A stretch of DNA of 64,000 nucleotides from Halomarina pelagica (GCF_024228315.1 NZ_CP100455.1:553329-617328); one strand, 5' to 3'. Positions 16,861 to 26,162 are shown, counted from the stretch's first letter. Notes: a model not told the origin generated them from the letters alone. Numbers and translations: made by a program.

Positions 16861-17643
16861 CTATCCCTCGTTGAACTCGTCGACCAGCCGTTCGCGCTCC
16901 CCGGTGGCGAACTGCTCCCACCAGATCTCCTCCTCGACGGCGCGCGCCGTCTCCAGGTCGGGCGAGCCAACGCTCTCGTTGATCGCCCGCTTCGAGTTCT
17001 TCACCGCCAGCCGACCGGTATCCTGGATCGCGCCGATCACGTCGTCGACCGCGGCGTCCAGCCGCTCGCGCGGGACGACCCGGTTGACGAGACCGATCCG
17101 GTGGGCCTCCGCTGCGTCCACCATGCCGGCGGTGAACACCAACTCCTTGGCCTTCGCCTCGCCGACGAGTTCCACGGCCCGGTAGGTCGACCCGCCCGTG
17201 GGGATCTGGCCGATGTTGGCCGTCGGGACGCCGAACTTCGCGCCCTCGACGGCGATCCGGAGGTCGCAGTACATCGCCAGGATGAGGCCGCCCCCGACGC
17301 AGTAGCCGTTGATCTTCGCGATCACGGGCGCGTGGAGGTCGTACGGCTTCCGGTAGATGTCGTAGAAGAGGTTCTGGCGGTCCCGCTGTCTCGGGTCGTG
17401 TTCCTCGCTGGGGCCGGCGTACTGAGCGATGTCCGCCCCCGCGGAGAAGGCGTCCTCGCCCTCGCCGGTGACGACGACGGCGTCGACCGACCGGTCGAGC
17501 TGGAGTTCGTCGAACGCCCGGGAGAGGTCGAGCATGACCTCGGTGCTCAGGGCGTTGTACACCTCCGGGCGGTGGAACTCGATCGTCGCCACCCCCTCTC
17601 TCACGTCGACCGTGATGCTCTCGTACGCGCTGTAATCGACCAT
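16861..17643 (-). CDS. Enoyl-CoA hydratase/isomerase family protein
   Basis: This 260-residue crotonase-fold enzyme starts MVDYSAYESITVDVREGVATIEFHRP. It has the oxyanion-hole segments AFSAGADIAQY and NGYCVGGGLILAMYCDLRIA, and GVPTANIGQIPTGGSTYRAV. The two acidic residues used by classical hydratases are not both evident (GQIPTGGST instead of PExxL), so another crotonase reaction such as isomerisation or lyase activity is possible. It precedes the CoA-transferase by one base and is divergent from the third CoA-transferase at 17707. Confidence 0.9.
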   Translation of the reverse strand: MVDYSAYESITVDVREGVATIEFHRPEVYNALSTEVMLDLSRAFDELQLDRSVDAVVVTGEGEDAFSAGADIAQYAGPSEEHDPRQRDRQNLFYDIYRKPYDLHAPVIAKINGYCVGGGLILAMYCDLRIAVEGAKFGVPTANIGQIPTGGSTYRAVELVGEAKAKELVFTAGMVDAAEAHRIGLVNRVVPRERLDAAVDDVIGAIQDTGRLAVKNSKRAINESVGSPDLETARAVEEEIWWEQFATGERERLVDEFNEG

Positions 17644-17706
17644 GGCCGTGATACTCAAGCACGGTAGAAAGAGTTTTGCCCCGCGGCACGGCAGATCCCC
17701 CACTCG

Positions 17707-18897
17707 ATGACCGAACACTCGCACGAACCCCTCGCCGGAGTCCGCGTCGTGGACTGTACGCAGATGCTCTCGGGTCCCTTCGCGTCCCAGTTGCTCGCCG
17801 ACCTCGGCGCGGACGTGATCAAGGTCGAACGCCCGGGGACGGGCGACATCACCCGCGCCATCGAGCCGACGGTCGGCGACTCCGACGTGACGGGCTACTT
17901 CGCCGCGCTCAACCGGGGGAAGCGCTCGGTCGAACTCGATCTGGGGAGCGACGAGGGAGCGGCGGCGCTCGCCGCGCTCGCGGCGTCGGCCGACGTGCTC
18001 GTGGAGAACTTCCGGCCCGGGACGATGGAGGAGTGGGGACTCGGCTCCGAGACGCTCCGCGCGGCGAACCCCGAACTCGTCTACTGCTCGATCTCCGGCT
18101 TCCTGCCGGGGCCCTACCGCGACCGCCCGGCGTTCGACATGGTCGTCCAGGCGCTCGGCGGGAGCATGAGCGTCACCGGCGACGCGGACGGCCCGCCCGC
18201 GCGCCCCGGCATCCCGATCGGCGACATCTGCGCCGGGATGTACGCCGTCGTCGCCGTCGTCACGGCGCTCTACGCCCGCGACGAGCGGGGCGGCCAGCAC
18301 GTCGAGGTCCCCATGTTCGAGGGGCTCGTCTCGTGGCTGACCGAGCGCGCGGGCCGCACCTTCGCGACCGGCGAACCCTACCCCCGGATGGGGACGGCCC
18401 ACCCCTCGCTCGCCCCCTACCGCGTCTTCCCCGCCGCCGAGGGATCGATCGCCCTCGCCGTCGGCAGCGAGGGGACGTGGCGCGCCTGCTGTGCGGCCGT
18501 CGACCGCCCCGACCTCGCGGCCGATCCACGCTTCGAGACGAACGCCGACCGCGTCGAGCACCGCGAGGAACTCGCCGCGGAACTCGCGCCCGCCTTGGCG
18601 GAGCGGACCGCAGAGGAGTGGTTCGAGACCTTCGGCGAGCACGGCGTCCCCGCCGCGCCCGTCAAGGACACGGTCGAGGTGTTCGAGGACCCCCACCTGC
18701 GGTCGAGCGGCACGCTCTCCGACCTCGAGATCGGCGGCGTCGACCTCCCGTTCGTCGAATTCCCCGTCACGTTCTCCGCGAGCGAGACGGGCGGGGCGCG
18801 CGCCCCGCCCGCGCTCGGCGAGCACACCCGCGAGGTGCTCGCCGAGGTCCTCCCCGACGGCTCGGGGGAACCGTCCGACGCAGAGGGCAACCGTTAA
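17707..18897 (+). CDS. CaiB/BaiF family class III CoA-transferase (copy 3)
   Basis: This 396-residue enzyme has LAGVRVVDCTQMLSGPFASQLLADLGADVIKVERPGTGD, LNRGKRSVELDLG, VLVENFRPGTMEEWG and FDMVVQALGGSMSVTG, with the expected Asp in the last segment. It runs rightward, 25 bases ahead of the enolase-superfamily gene at 18923, so the two likely share a transcript. A CoA-transferase coupled to a racemase suggests handling of a chiral acid; that is inference. Confidence 0.92.
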   Translation: MTEHSHEPLAGVRVVDCTQMLSGPFASQLLADLGADVIKVERPGTGDITRAIEPTVGDSDVTGYFAALNRGKRSVELDLGSDEGAAALAALAASADVLVENFRPGTMEEWGLGSETLRAANPELVYCSISGFLPGPYRDRPAFDMVVQALGGSMSVTGDADGPPARPGIPIGDICAGMYAVVAVVTALYARDERGGQHVEVPMFEGLVSWLTERAGRTFATGEPYPRMGTAHPSLAPYRVFPAAEGSIALAVGSEGTWRACCAAVDRPDLAADPRFETNADRVEHREELAAELAPALAERTAEEWFETFGEHGVPAAPVKDTVEVFEDPHLRSSGTLSDLEIGGVDLPFVEFPVTFSASETGGARAPPALGEHTREVLAEVLPDGSGEPSDAEGNR

Positions 18898-18922
18898 CAC
18901 GGCCCCCGATAACGAGTGGCGT

Positions 18923-20059
18923 ATGTACGTCGAGCAGGTCGAGGCGATCCCGCTCCGCCGGGACCTCGACGAGCGGTTCGCGAACGCGCAGAAGTGGATC
19001 GACAGCCGCGAGTACTGCCTCGTCCGGATCACCGCGGACGACGGGTCGGTCGGCTGGGGCGAGTGCTGGGGGCCGGTAGCCGGCAACCGCGAGATCGTAG
19101 AGCGCACCGTCGGGCCGTGGCTGACCGGTCGCGATCCGCGCGACGTGGAGGCGATCCACGACGAACTGATCGTCCGGCTCCGCTCCTCGTACCACTCGTA
19201 CGTCCCGGCGAGCGTGGTGAGCGGCGTCGACATCGCGCTCTGGGACCTCTACGGGAAGGCGCTCGGCGAGCCGATCTCGCGGCTGCTCGGCGGGCGCGAG
19301 CGCGAGCGCGTCCGGGCGTACGCGACGGGGCACTTCTGGGGCGACGTGGACTCGTTCGACGACCTCCGCGACGCCGTCGTGGCCGAGGCGACGGGGCACG
19401 TCGAGGCCGGCTTCGACGCGCTGAAGAACAAGATCGGGCTGGCGCGCCACTTCCCGTGGGGGCCCGAGGAGGACGTCGCGCTCGTCCGCGCCATCCGCGA
19501 GGCCGTCGGCGACGACGTTCGCCTGATGACGGACGCGAACCACGCCTACGACGTCGCAGACGCCCGTCGAGTTGGCCGCGCGCTCGCGGATCTCGACGTC
19601 CACTTCTTCGAGGAGCCGATCCCGCCGGCGGGGATCGAGCGCTACGCGCGCCTCAACGATCAGCTCGCGGTCCCGCTCGCCGGCGGGGAGTGCTGGGCGT
19701 TCCGGGACGAGTTCGACCGCGTGCTCGACGCCGGCGCGGTCGACTACGTCCAGCCCGACGTGACCAGCGCGGGCGGCGTCACCTCGACGCGCCGCGTCGC
19801 CACGATGGCCGAGGCCGCGGACGTCCAGTGTCTCCCGCACGTCTTCGGCAGCGCCGTCGCGCTCGCCGCCAGCCTCCAGGTGCTCGCGACGATCCGCGGC
19901 GACCCGATGCTGGAGTTCGACCGGACGCCGAACCCCATCCGCGAGGGGCTCGCCGTCGATCCGATCACCAACGACGGCAACTCGGTGCCGATCCCGGACG
20001 CGCCCGGCCTGGGCATCGAGGTCGACGAGGAGACCCTCGCTGCGTTCCGCCTCGACTGA
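18923..20059 (+). CDS. Mandelate racemase/muconate lactonizing enzyme family protein
   Basis: This 378-residue enzyme is a complete enolase-superfamily member. The N-terminal capping domain includes WGECWGPVAGNREI. The barrel carries the KxK motif in ALKNKIGLAR, metal ligands in MTDANHAYD, FFEEP and AGGECW, and the C-terminal catalytic histidine in LPHVFGSAVA. The start is placed at MYVEQVEAIPLRRDL because upstream sequence lies in the CoA-transferase. KxK plus His suggests racemisation or dehydration of a hydroxy or sugar acid. It precedes a tartrate/D-malate-type dehydrogenase, which fits a 2-hydroxy-dicarboxylate substrate. Confidence 0.92.
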   Translation: MYVEQVEAIPLRRDLDERFANAQKWIDSREYCLVRITADDGSVGWGECWGPVAGNREIVERTVGPWLTGRDPRDVEAIHDELIVRLRSSYHSYVPASVVSGVDIALWDLYGKALGEPISRLLGGRERERVRAYATGHFWGDVDSFDDLRDAVVAEATGHVEAGFDALKNKIGLARHFPWGPEEDVALVRAIREAVGDDVRLMTDANHAYDVADARRVGRALADLDVHFFEEPIPPAGIERYARLNDQLAVPLAGGECWAFRDEFDRVLDAGAVDYVQPDVTSAGGVTSTRRVATMAEAADVQCLPHVFGSAVALAASLQVLATIRGDPMLEFDRTPNPIREGLAVDPITNDGNSVPIPDAPGLGIEVDEETLAAFRLD

Positions 20060-20161
20060 CGGCGTCGCGGCGGCCCTCGACCCTCTATCGAACCGCGCGC
20101 CCACTCTACCTAACCGCGCGTCATCCTACACGCTTTTTACGGAGGGCCGCCCAGACGTGCT

Positions 20162-21217
20162 ATGACACATCGTATCGCTGTCATCCCCGGGGACGGAATC
20201 GGGCCCGAAGTCGTCGACGCGTCGCTCTCGATCGTCGCCGACGCCGCCGACGAGTACGGGTTCTCGATCGAGACCACTCGGTTCGACTGGGGGAGCGAGC
20301 GCTACGTCGAGACGGGCGCGATGATGCCCGAGGACGCACTCGACAGGCTCGAATCGTTCGACGCGATCCTGCTCGGCGCGGTCGGCCACCCCGAGGTCCC
20401 GGACCACGTCACGCTCCACGGCCTGCTCCTCCCGATCCGGAAGGGGTTCGACCAGGGCGTCTGCGTCCGGCCGTCCGTGCTCTTTCCGGGCATCGAGTCG
20501 CCGCTCCGGGGGTACGGGGCGGGCGACATCGACTTCGTCGTCTACCGCGAGAACACCGAGGGCGAGTACGCGGACGTCGGCGGACGGGAGCACAGAGGCT
20601 TCCCCCACGACGTCGCCGTCCAGAGCGCGGTCTTCACCCGCGAGGCGACCGAGACCGTCGTCCGCGCGGCCTTCGAGGCCGCGAGCGAGCGCGAGGGGAC
20701 GCTGACCAGCGTCACGAAGTCGAACGCGCAGGCCCACAGCATGGTGTTCTGGGACGAGGTCGTCGACGACGTGGCGACCGAGTACCCCGCGGTCGCCGTC
20801 GAGCGGCTCCTCGTCGACGCCGCGTGCATGGACCTCGTCCGCCGACCCGAGGAGTTCGACGTGCTGGTCGCCTCGAACCTCTTCGGCGACATCCTCACCG
20901 ACATCGGCGCGCAGATCACGGGCAGCATGGGGCTCGCCCCCTCCGCGAACGTCGATCCCGACGGCGACTACCCCTCGATGTTCGAACCCGTTCACGGAAG
21001 CGCGCCCGACATCGTCGGGCGGGGAATCGCCAACCCGATCGCGGCCGTGCTCTCCTGCTCGATGCTGCTCGACGACCTCGGGGAGGGGGACGCGGCCGAC
21101 GCGCTGTGGGACGCGGTGTCGGCGCAACTCGACGACCCCGGCGCGCCGCGGACGCCCGACCTCGGCGGCGACGCCGGAACGGAGGACGTCACTGCGGACC
21201 TCCGCTCCCGGTTGTAG
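20162..21217 (+). CDS. Isocitrate/isopropylmalate dehydrogenase family, tartrate/D-malate dehydrogenase type
   Basis: This 351-residue beta-decarboxylating dehydrogenase has IAVIPGDGIGPEVV, HVTLHGLLLPIRKGFDQGVCVRP, YRENTEGEY, the lysine segment SVTKSNAQ, metal-binding Asp in DILTDIGAQITGSMGL, and EPVHGSAPDIVG. The FDWGSERYVETGAMMPED and HVTLxGLLLPIR segments are characteristic of the tartrate/D-malate branch rather than LeuB or Icd. It would oxidise D-malate, tartrate or a related 2-hydroxyacid with NAD. CTTTTTAC lies about 25 bases before the ATG. Confidence 0.88.
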   Translation: MTHRIAVIPGDGIGPEVVDASLSIVADAADEYGFSIETTRFDWGSERYVETGAMMPEDALDRLESFDAILLGAVGHPEVPDHVTLHGLLLPIRKGFDQGVCVRPSVLFPGIESPLRGYGAGDIDFVVYRENTEGEYADVGGREHRGFPHDVAVQSAVFTREATETVVRAAFEAASEREGTLTSVTKSNAQAHSMVFWDEVVDDVATEYPAVAVERLLVDAACMDLVRRPEEFDVLVASNLFGDILTDIGAQITGSMGLAPSANVDPDGDYPSMFEPVHGSAPDIVGRGIANPIAAVLSCSMLLDDLGEGDAADALWDAVSAQLDDPGAPRTPDLGGDAGTEDVTADLRSRL

Positions 21218-21230
21218 GGGCTCGCCCCCG

Positions 21231-22442
21231 TCAGGTTCGACGGCCCGTCGCCCCCGACTGCTTCGCGTGCGTCCGCTGCCGGCGCGAGAAGGCGGCCAGC
21301 GACAGGAGCCCGAAGCCCGCGCCCGCGGCGAGCGTCAGGAACGCCGCGTCGAAGCCCGCGAGGTCGAGCGCGACGCCGAAGACCACCGGCGAGACGACGG
21401 TCGTCCCGAACCCGACGAGCGTCTGCAACGCGAGCGCGACGCCGATCCGCCCGTCCGAGACGACCTCCGTGACCGCCGTGGAGGTCGGCGAGCTGTCGGC
21501 CGTCAGCACGAGGCCGTAGAGCAGGACGACGCCCGCGAGCACCGGAAACGAGTTCCACGCGAGCGTCCCGAGGGCGGCGGAGATCGTCGCGCTGGTCCCC
21601 AGCGTGAGCAGGATCGTCCGCCGGCGGCCGAGGTGGTCGCTGGCCCAGCCGGCGGCGAGGTTGCTGAGCCCCCCGATGGAGAGGGTGACGCCCACGAGCA
21701 GGCCCGCGACGACGGTGGGGCGACCCGTGCTCGCGAGCGCCGGCGTGGCGAGCAGGAACGCGAGGAGCCAGTTCCGCGCGCCGAACAGTTCCCACGTGTG
21801 CCCCGCGTAGATCCCCACCGCCGAGCGGTAGGGCCGATTCGACAGGATCGAGAGGTCGAGCCCCGCGGTCGCGACGCTCGCGTCCGGGTGATCGCGCGTC
21901 CCGAGGAGCACCAGCGGCCCGGCGAGGAGACCGCCGACGCTCGTCGCGCCGATGGCGATCCGCCAGTCCAGCGCGGCGGCGATGGGCGAGGCGAGGAGGA
22001 AGGAGAGGCCCGTGCTCAGCGAGAACGCCCCGGCGTAGATGCCGAGCGCGCGACCCCGTACCCGCTCGGGGTACCAGTCGGAGAGGAAACGCATCCCCGG
22101 CACGTAGACGCCGGCCATGCACAGCCCCGCGAGGAACCGGAGGAGCGCGCCGGTGGTGACGTCGACGGCGAAGAACGCGAAGCCGAGGCTGAACAGCCCC
22201 GTCCCCGTCGCGCCGGCCGCGATCACGCGCCGCCGGGAGCGCCGATCGGCGAGCCAGCCGACCGGCAGGACCGCCAGCACGTAACCCGCCTGGAAGGCGG
22301 CGAAGACGACCCCCGCCTCGACGCCCGTGAGCCCCCACTCGGCCACGATGATCGGGAGCAGCGCCGAGTAGTTGAACCAGACCAGCACCGTGAGCAGGAG
22401 GGCCGTACTCGCCACCGCGAGCACCCTCGTTCGTTCGCGCAC
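21231..22442 (-). CDS. Major facilitator superfamily transporter
   Basis: This 12-helix transporter of about 403 residues is related to nitrate/organic-anion type MFS carriers. It has AFQAGYVLAVLPVGWLADRRSRRRVI (the MFS loop 2-3 motif) and RFLAGLCMAGVYVPGMRFLSDWYPERVRGRALG. The probable start is GTG 22442, about 25 bases downstream of a minus-strand TATA-like TTCAACTA; another GTG lies 15 bases earlier. It follows the decarboxylating dehydrogenase convergently and probably imports an organic acid of this cluster. Confidence 0.87.
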   Translation of the reverse strand: MRERTRVLAVASTALLLTVLVWFNYSALLPIIVAEWGLTGVEAGVVFAAFQAGYVLAVLPVGWLADRRSRRRVIAAGATGTGLFSLGFAFFAVDVTTGALLRFLAGLCMAGVYVPGMRFLSDWYPERVRGRALGIYAGAFSLSTGLSFLLASPIAAALDWRIAIGATSVGGLLAGPLVLLGTRDHPDASVATAGLDLSILSNRPYRSAVGIYAGHTWELFGARNWLLAFLLATPALASTGRPTVVAGLLVGVTLSIGGLSNLAAGWASDHLGRRRTILLTLGTSATISAALGTLAWNSFPVLAGVVLLYGLVLTADSSPTSTAVTEVVSDGRIGVALALQTLVGFGTTVVSPVVFGVALDLAGFDAAFLTLAAGAGFGLLSLAAFSRRQRTHAKQSGATGRRT

Positions 22443-22555
22443 GGGGGAGTCTCCCACCCGGGGGTAGTTGAAGACTTCGGAGGGGAGACGGGGGAGGTCG
22501 ACGCCGTGGCCGCGAGCGATCGGCGGCGTCCCGCCGCGGCGGTGCCCCCGTCCGA

Positions 22556-23788
22556 TCAGCCCCGCCGCGGGAGCCGGAGGTAGAGGGCGGACGAGAGGGC
22601 GGTGATCCCGGCGAGGGCGAGGAACGCCTCGTCGAACAGCCCCCGCCCGGCGAGGACGCCGACGAACGACGAGCCGAGCGCGCCGGCCGCGAGGTAGAAC
22701 GTCCGAAAGAGGCCGAAGCCGCTCCCCTGCACGTCGTCCGAGAGGATGGCGGCGACGTAGCCGTTGCCCACGGGTCCGATGCCCAGGCGGGTGCCGAGGA
22801 GGACGACGAGCGCCGCGAGCGGGAGGAGGCCGTGGACGAACGGGAGCGCCACGAGCGTGAGGACGCCGAAGCCGGAGATGACGGCCAGCACGCGCCGCGC
22901 GCCGTGGCTGTCCGCCGCGCCGCCGGCGACCGACTGCGAGATCGCGCCGCTCGCGAAGAAGAGGCTGTAGAGCGCCGAGGCGGTCCCCTGGCTCATCCCC
23001 TTCGCCGCGATGAGGTAGGTGGGGAGGAACGCCGTGATCCCCTGGTAGGTGAAGAGGACGAGCGTCATGGCGGTCCACGCGAGCACGACGTGCGGGTCGA
23101 CCAGCTCGCTGGCCAGGCGGCCGGCGATCCGGCGCGGTGCCGCCGCCGCGACCCGCGTCCGATCGCCGTCCTGCGCCGGGACGAGCGCCCAGAGGGCGAC
23201 CCCGACGACGGCGAGCGGCGCGACGACGAACCCGAACCCGAAGCGCCAGCCGAGCAGGACGGCGAGGCCGCCGGCGACGAGCGGGAGCAGGGACGCGCCG
23301 AGGTTCCCCACCGCGAACGTGACGCCGAGGGCCGTCCCGTCGCGGTCGGGGTAGATCCGCGAGAGCACCGTCACCCGCGGGGGCGCGTAGAGGCCGGAGC
23401 CGAGGCCGAACAGTATCGCGCCGAGGACGAACACGACGAACGTCGGCGCGAGCGAAAGCGCCAGCGCGCCCCCCGCCGTCACGACCACGCTCGCGACGAG
23501 CGTCGGCTTCTCCCCGATCCGGTCGGCGAGCATCCCCGCCGGAAACTGCGTGACGGCGTAGGACGCCCAGAGAACCGTCATGAGGACGCCCGCGGTCGCG
23601 TTGTCCAGGTCGAACGTCCCCTTCACCTGCGGGAGCAGCGTGGGCAGGATGACCCGCGTGCCGAGCACGAGGAGCCACCCGGTCGCGACCGCGACGAGCA
23701 CCCACCCACGGCCGTCCCCGCGGAGCGCCTCGCTCGTCCCGCGGATGTGCTCCCGCGTCCCCGCGAGCGTGCGCCGAACCACTCTCAC
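22556..23788 (-). CDS. Major facilitator superfamily transporter
   Basis: This 410-residue 12-helix carrier has LWASYAVTQFPAGMLADRIGEKPTLVAS (MFS signature), GLGSGLYAPPRVTVLSRIYPDRDGTALG, and GGAADSHGARRVLAVISG in the second half. It starts at GTG 23788 inside the stop of the PrpD-like gene (GTGA overlap), so transporter and enzyme are coupled and the carrier most likely imports that enzyme's substrate or a precursor. Confidence 0.88.
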   Translation of the reverse strand: MRVVRRTLAGTREHIRGTSEALRGDGRGWVLVAVATGWLLVLGTRVILPTLLPQVKGTFDLDNATAGVLMTVLWASYAVTQFPAGMLADRIGEKPTLVASVVVTAGGALALSLAPTFVVFVLGAILFGLGSGLYAPPRVTVLSRIYPDRDGTALGVTFAVGNLGASLLPLVAGGLAVLLGWRFGFGFVVAPLAVVGVALWALVPAQDGDRTRVAAAAPRRIAGRLASELVDPHVVLAWTAMTLVLFTYQGITAFLPTYLIAAKGMSQGTASALYSLFFASGAISQSVAGGAADSHGARRVLAVISGFGVLTLVALPFVHGLLPLAALVVLLGTRLGIGPVGNGYVAAILSDDVQGSGFGLFRTFYLAAGALGSSFVGVLAGRGLFDEAFLALAGITALSSALYLRLPRRG

Positions 23789-25185
23789 CGGTCCGGCTCC
23801 GCCCCGCGGAGCGCGCCCGTCAGGTCGGCCAGCTCGCGCGATTCGAGGGTGCGGACGACCTCGACGATCTCCGCCCGCCGCCCCTCGGAGAGCCCGACGG
23901 AGCGGCCGACGGCGTCGAACTTCGCCGCCACGCCGTCCCAGCCGAGGGGCCGCTCGGGTTCGCCGCGCGCCGTCTCGACGAACCGCTCGTACGTCTCGTC
24001 CGCCTCGACGACGACCCGCGCCGCCCACTGGTCGGGGAACCGGGACTGCACCTCGTCGGTCGTTCGAACGTCGGTCGCGTCCATCAGCCGCCGGAGGTCG
24101 GGGTCGTCGAGGCGGGACCCGGCGTCGAGGAAGGCCGGCAGACCGGCCTCGCCGCGGGTCAGCGCGAGCGCGGCGGCGAAGGGCATGCTGAACTGGCAGT
24201 CCACGACGTTCTCCGGTCGGCGCTTCGCCGCGATCGGCTCGCCCGTGAGCGTCACGCCCGAGCGCGGGAGGTCGACGGCGACCGAGGACACGTCCGCCGG
24301 GTCGACCTCGCCCGACAGCTCGAGCAGCGCGTCGATCGCCGCGTGCATGTAGCGACAGCACGGGTAGGGCTTGAGCGCCGTCTCCGTGACGGCGTGGTCG
24401 ACGCCGAGTCGCTCGAACGCCGCGTAGTCCGGGTCGTCGGTGTAGCCTGCGAGGAACCCGTGGTCGCCCTCGACGGGTCGCGCCGCGCCGCGGAAGCCGG
24501 CGGCCGCCAGCGCGGCCGCGGTCACGCCCCGTCGGGCGGCCAGCCCCGGATGGAGGCGCTTGTTCCACGCGCCGTTCGCGAGGAACTGGAGCGAGCCGGC
24601 CGCCTGGCTCCCGGCGACGCCGAACGCCGACGCGAACCCCTCGGCGTCGAGCCCGGCGACGACGCCCGCCGCCGCGGCCGCCCCGAACGTCCCGCAGGTG
24701 GCCGTGACGTGGAACCCGCGGGCGTAGTGGGCGTCCGGGTTCGCCGCCCGCCCCAGCGTGCAGGTGACGTCGTAGCCGGCGGCGACGGCGGCGAGCAGCG
24801 CCTCGGTCGTCGCGCCCTCGCGCTCGGCGACGGCCAGCGCCGCCGGGATCACGGGCGCGCCGGGGTGGAGCGACGACCCCCGGTGGGTGTCGTCGAAGTC
24901 GAGGCTGTGGGCGAAGGTCCCGTTGAGGAGCGCCGCGTGCTCCGCGGACCGGCGCTCGCCGGTCGGGAGGACCGTCGCCTCGGCCGCGGCGTCCGCCCCC
25001 GAGAGCGTCCGGACGGCCCGCTCGACGGCCGGACTCGACCCGGCGTGCTCGCGGCCGCCGAGGACCACGCCGACGAAGTCGAGCAGGTGTTGCTTGAGTC
25101 GCTCGCGGACCTCCTCGGGGAGGTCGGCGGTCGATGCCTCGACGCAGTAGCGTGCGATCTCGTCCGTCGTGCTACCGGTTCCCAT
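23785..25185 (-). CDS. MmgE/PrpD family protein (copy 1)
   Basis: This 466-residue protein belongs to the 2-methylcitrate dehydratase-like family, which also contains cis-aconitate decarboxylase and iminodisuccinate epimerase. Family landmarks are NGTFAHSLDFDDTHRGSSLHPGAPVIPAALA, GFHVTATCGTFGAAAAAG, the LHPGLAARRGV segment and ALKPYPCCRYMHAAIDALLEL. A TATA-like CGTTTATGCT on the minus strand lies 24-33 bases upstream. It is coupled to an MFS transporter. The exact reaction cannot be told from motifs alone. Confidence 0.9.
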   Translation of the reverse strand: MGTGSTTDEIARYCVEASTADLPEEVRERLKQHLLDFVGVVLGGREHAGSSPAVERAVRTLSGADAAAEATVLPTGERRSAEHAALLNGTFAHSLDFDDTHRGSSLHPGAPVIPAALAVAEREGATTEALLAAVAAGYDVTCTLGRAANPDAHYARGFHVTATCGTFGAAAAAGVVAGLDAEGFASAFGVAGSQAAGSLQFLANGAWNKRLHPGLAARRGVTAAALAAAGFRGAARPVEGDHGFLAGYTDDPDYAAFERLGVDHAVTETALKPYPCCRYMHAAIDALLELSGEVDPADVSSVAVDLPRSGVTLTGEPIAAKRRPENVVDCQFSMPFAAALALTRGEAGLPAFLDAGSRLDDPDLRRLMDATDVRTTDEVQSRFPDQWAARVVVEADETYERFVETARGEPERPLGWDGVAAKFDAVGRSVGLSEGRRAEIVEVVRTLESRELADLTGALRGAEPDR

Positions 25186-25283
25186 GAACGGACACGACGA
25201 CGGAGGGGAGCATAAACGCCGGGGATCGAGACCGTCGGGGGCCGAAACCGCCGGCGATCGGAGCCGACGGCGGTCCCGTCGGC

Positions 25284-25706
25284 CTATTCGCCGCGGATGA
25301 CGGCCGAGGGCGTGTGGGAGGCGAAGTGGTACTTCCCGAGCCCGACGCAGACGAACGCGGTGAGGGTGAACGGGATCGTGATGAACGTCAGCGAGCCGAG
25401 CGCCGCGGCGACCATGACGAGCGTCCAGCGGGTCCGCTGTCGGGCGAAGTGGACGCCCGCACCCATCGCGACCGTGGCGACGGCGAACTGGAGCAGCGCC
25501 AGACCCATCTCGTACGGTTGGAAACCGTAGAACTCGCCGGTCGCGACGGAGTAGCCGACGAAGAGCGTACCGACGAGGGTGATGAGCGTGGCCGTCGCGA
25601 GCGCGCCGGCACCGAGCGAGACCACCGCGTCGGGCACCCTCGCCAGGAGCGGTTCGTCCACGGCGTGTTCGGATGCGGCGTCGATCTCCGTCGCGTCGTC
25701 GGCCAT
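25284..25706 (-). CDS. Small integral membrane protein of unknown function
   Basis: This 140-residue protein has an acidic N-terminus followed by four hydrophobic segments: residues about 28-52, 66-86, 92-108 and 112-130. The C-terminus GKYHFASHTPSAVIRGE is polar. No family is recognised. GCTTTTTACC on the minus strand lies 21-30 bases before the ATG, supporting this start. It is convergent with nothing obvious and divergent from the ABC operon. Confidence 0.7.
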   Translation of the reverse strand: MADDATEIDAASEHAVDEPLLARVPDAVVSLGAGALATATLITLVGTLFVGYSVATGEFYGFQPYEMGLALLQFAVATVAMGAGVHFARQRTRWTLVMVAAALGSLTFITIPFTLTAFVCVGLGKYHFASHTPSAVIRGE

Positions 25707-25841
25707 ACCCCCCCAACTCGCCGCCGGGGTAAAAAGCTCCCTCCGGTGGGGGTCCCGTCGCCGCCCGGCGACGGCCGTCGAACCCGGGGTGGCGAACCCG
25801 TGCAAGGTTTTATGTCGTGGTGAGTTCGTTACCAGTGATGT

Positions 25842-26114
25842 ATGGTGCAGCCTAACGAATCACAGTCGAGCGTCCTGGGCGTGGCCGACCCGCTCGTCGT
25901 CGCCGTCGTGGCGTACGCGATCGTCTGCGTGCCCGCGTATCTCTGGCTCGAGGGGCCGGTGGGAAACGCGGGTACCGTCGACGGGTCGGTCGTGATCGCG
26001 GCGCTCGCGCTCGGCTCGATCCTGTTCGTACCGATCGTCAAATCGGTACTGGAGCGACGGACCGGGCGGACGGGTCGGTTCCGCACGGGCGGTCCGTGGG
26101 AGGGCAACGAATGA
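25842..26114 (+). CDS. Small membrane protein leading the ABC transporter operon
   Basis: This 90-residue protein has two hydrophobic helices (about 17-36 and 46-67) and a basic C-terminal tail with RRTGRTGRFRTGG. An AAGGTTTTATG promoter lies about 30 bases upstream. It is 48 bases ahead of the ABC ATPase and in the same direction, so it is probably the first gene of the sugar transporter operon. No function is known. Confidence 0.7.
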   Translation: MVQPNESQSSVLGVADPLVVAVVAYAIVCVPAYLWLEGPVGNAGTVDGSVVIAALALGSILFVPIVKSVLERRTGRTGRFRTGGPWEGNE

Positions 26115-26162
26115 TGTTCGACGCGACAAACGACGACGGACGGCGAACGCCGGTGAACCACC

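Noticed and set aside
16861..19233. A 790-codon minus-strand frame suggesting one large fusion protein.
   Set aside because: Only the last 260 codons match a family (enoyl-CoA hydratase). The rest is antisense to the CoA-transferase and enolase-superfamily genes.
21231..23705. An 824-codon minus-strand frame suggesting a double MFS protein.
   Set aside because: The upstream half is the second MFS gene read in the wrong frame. The real gene starts near 22442.
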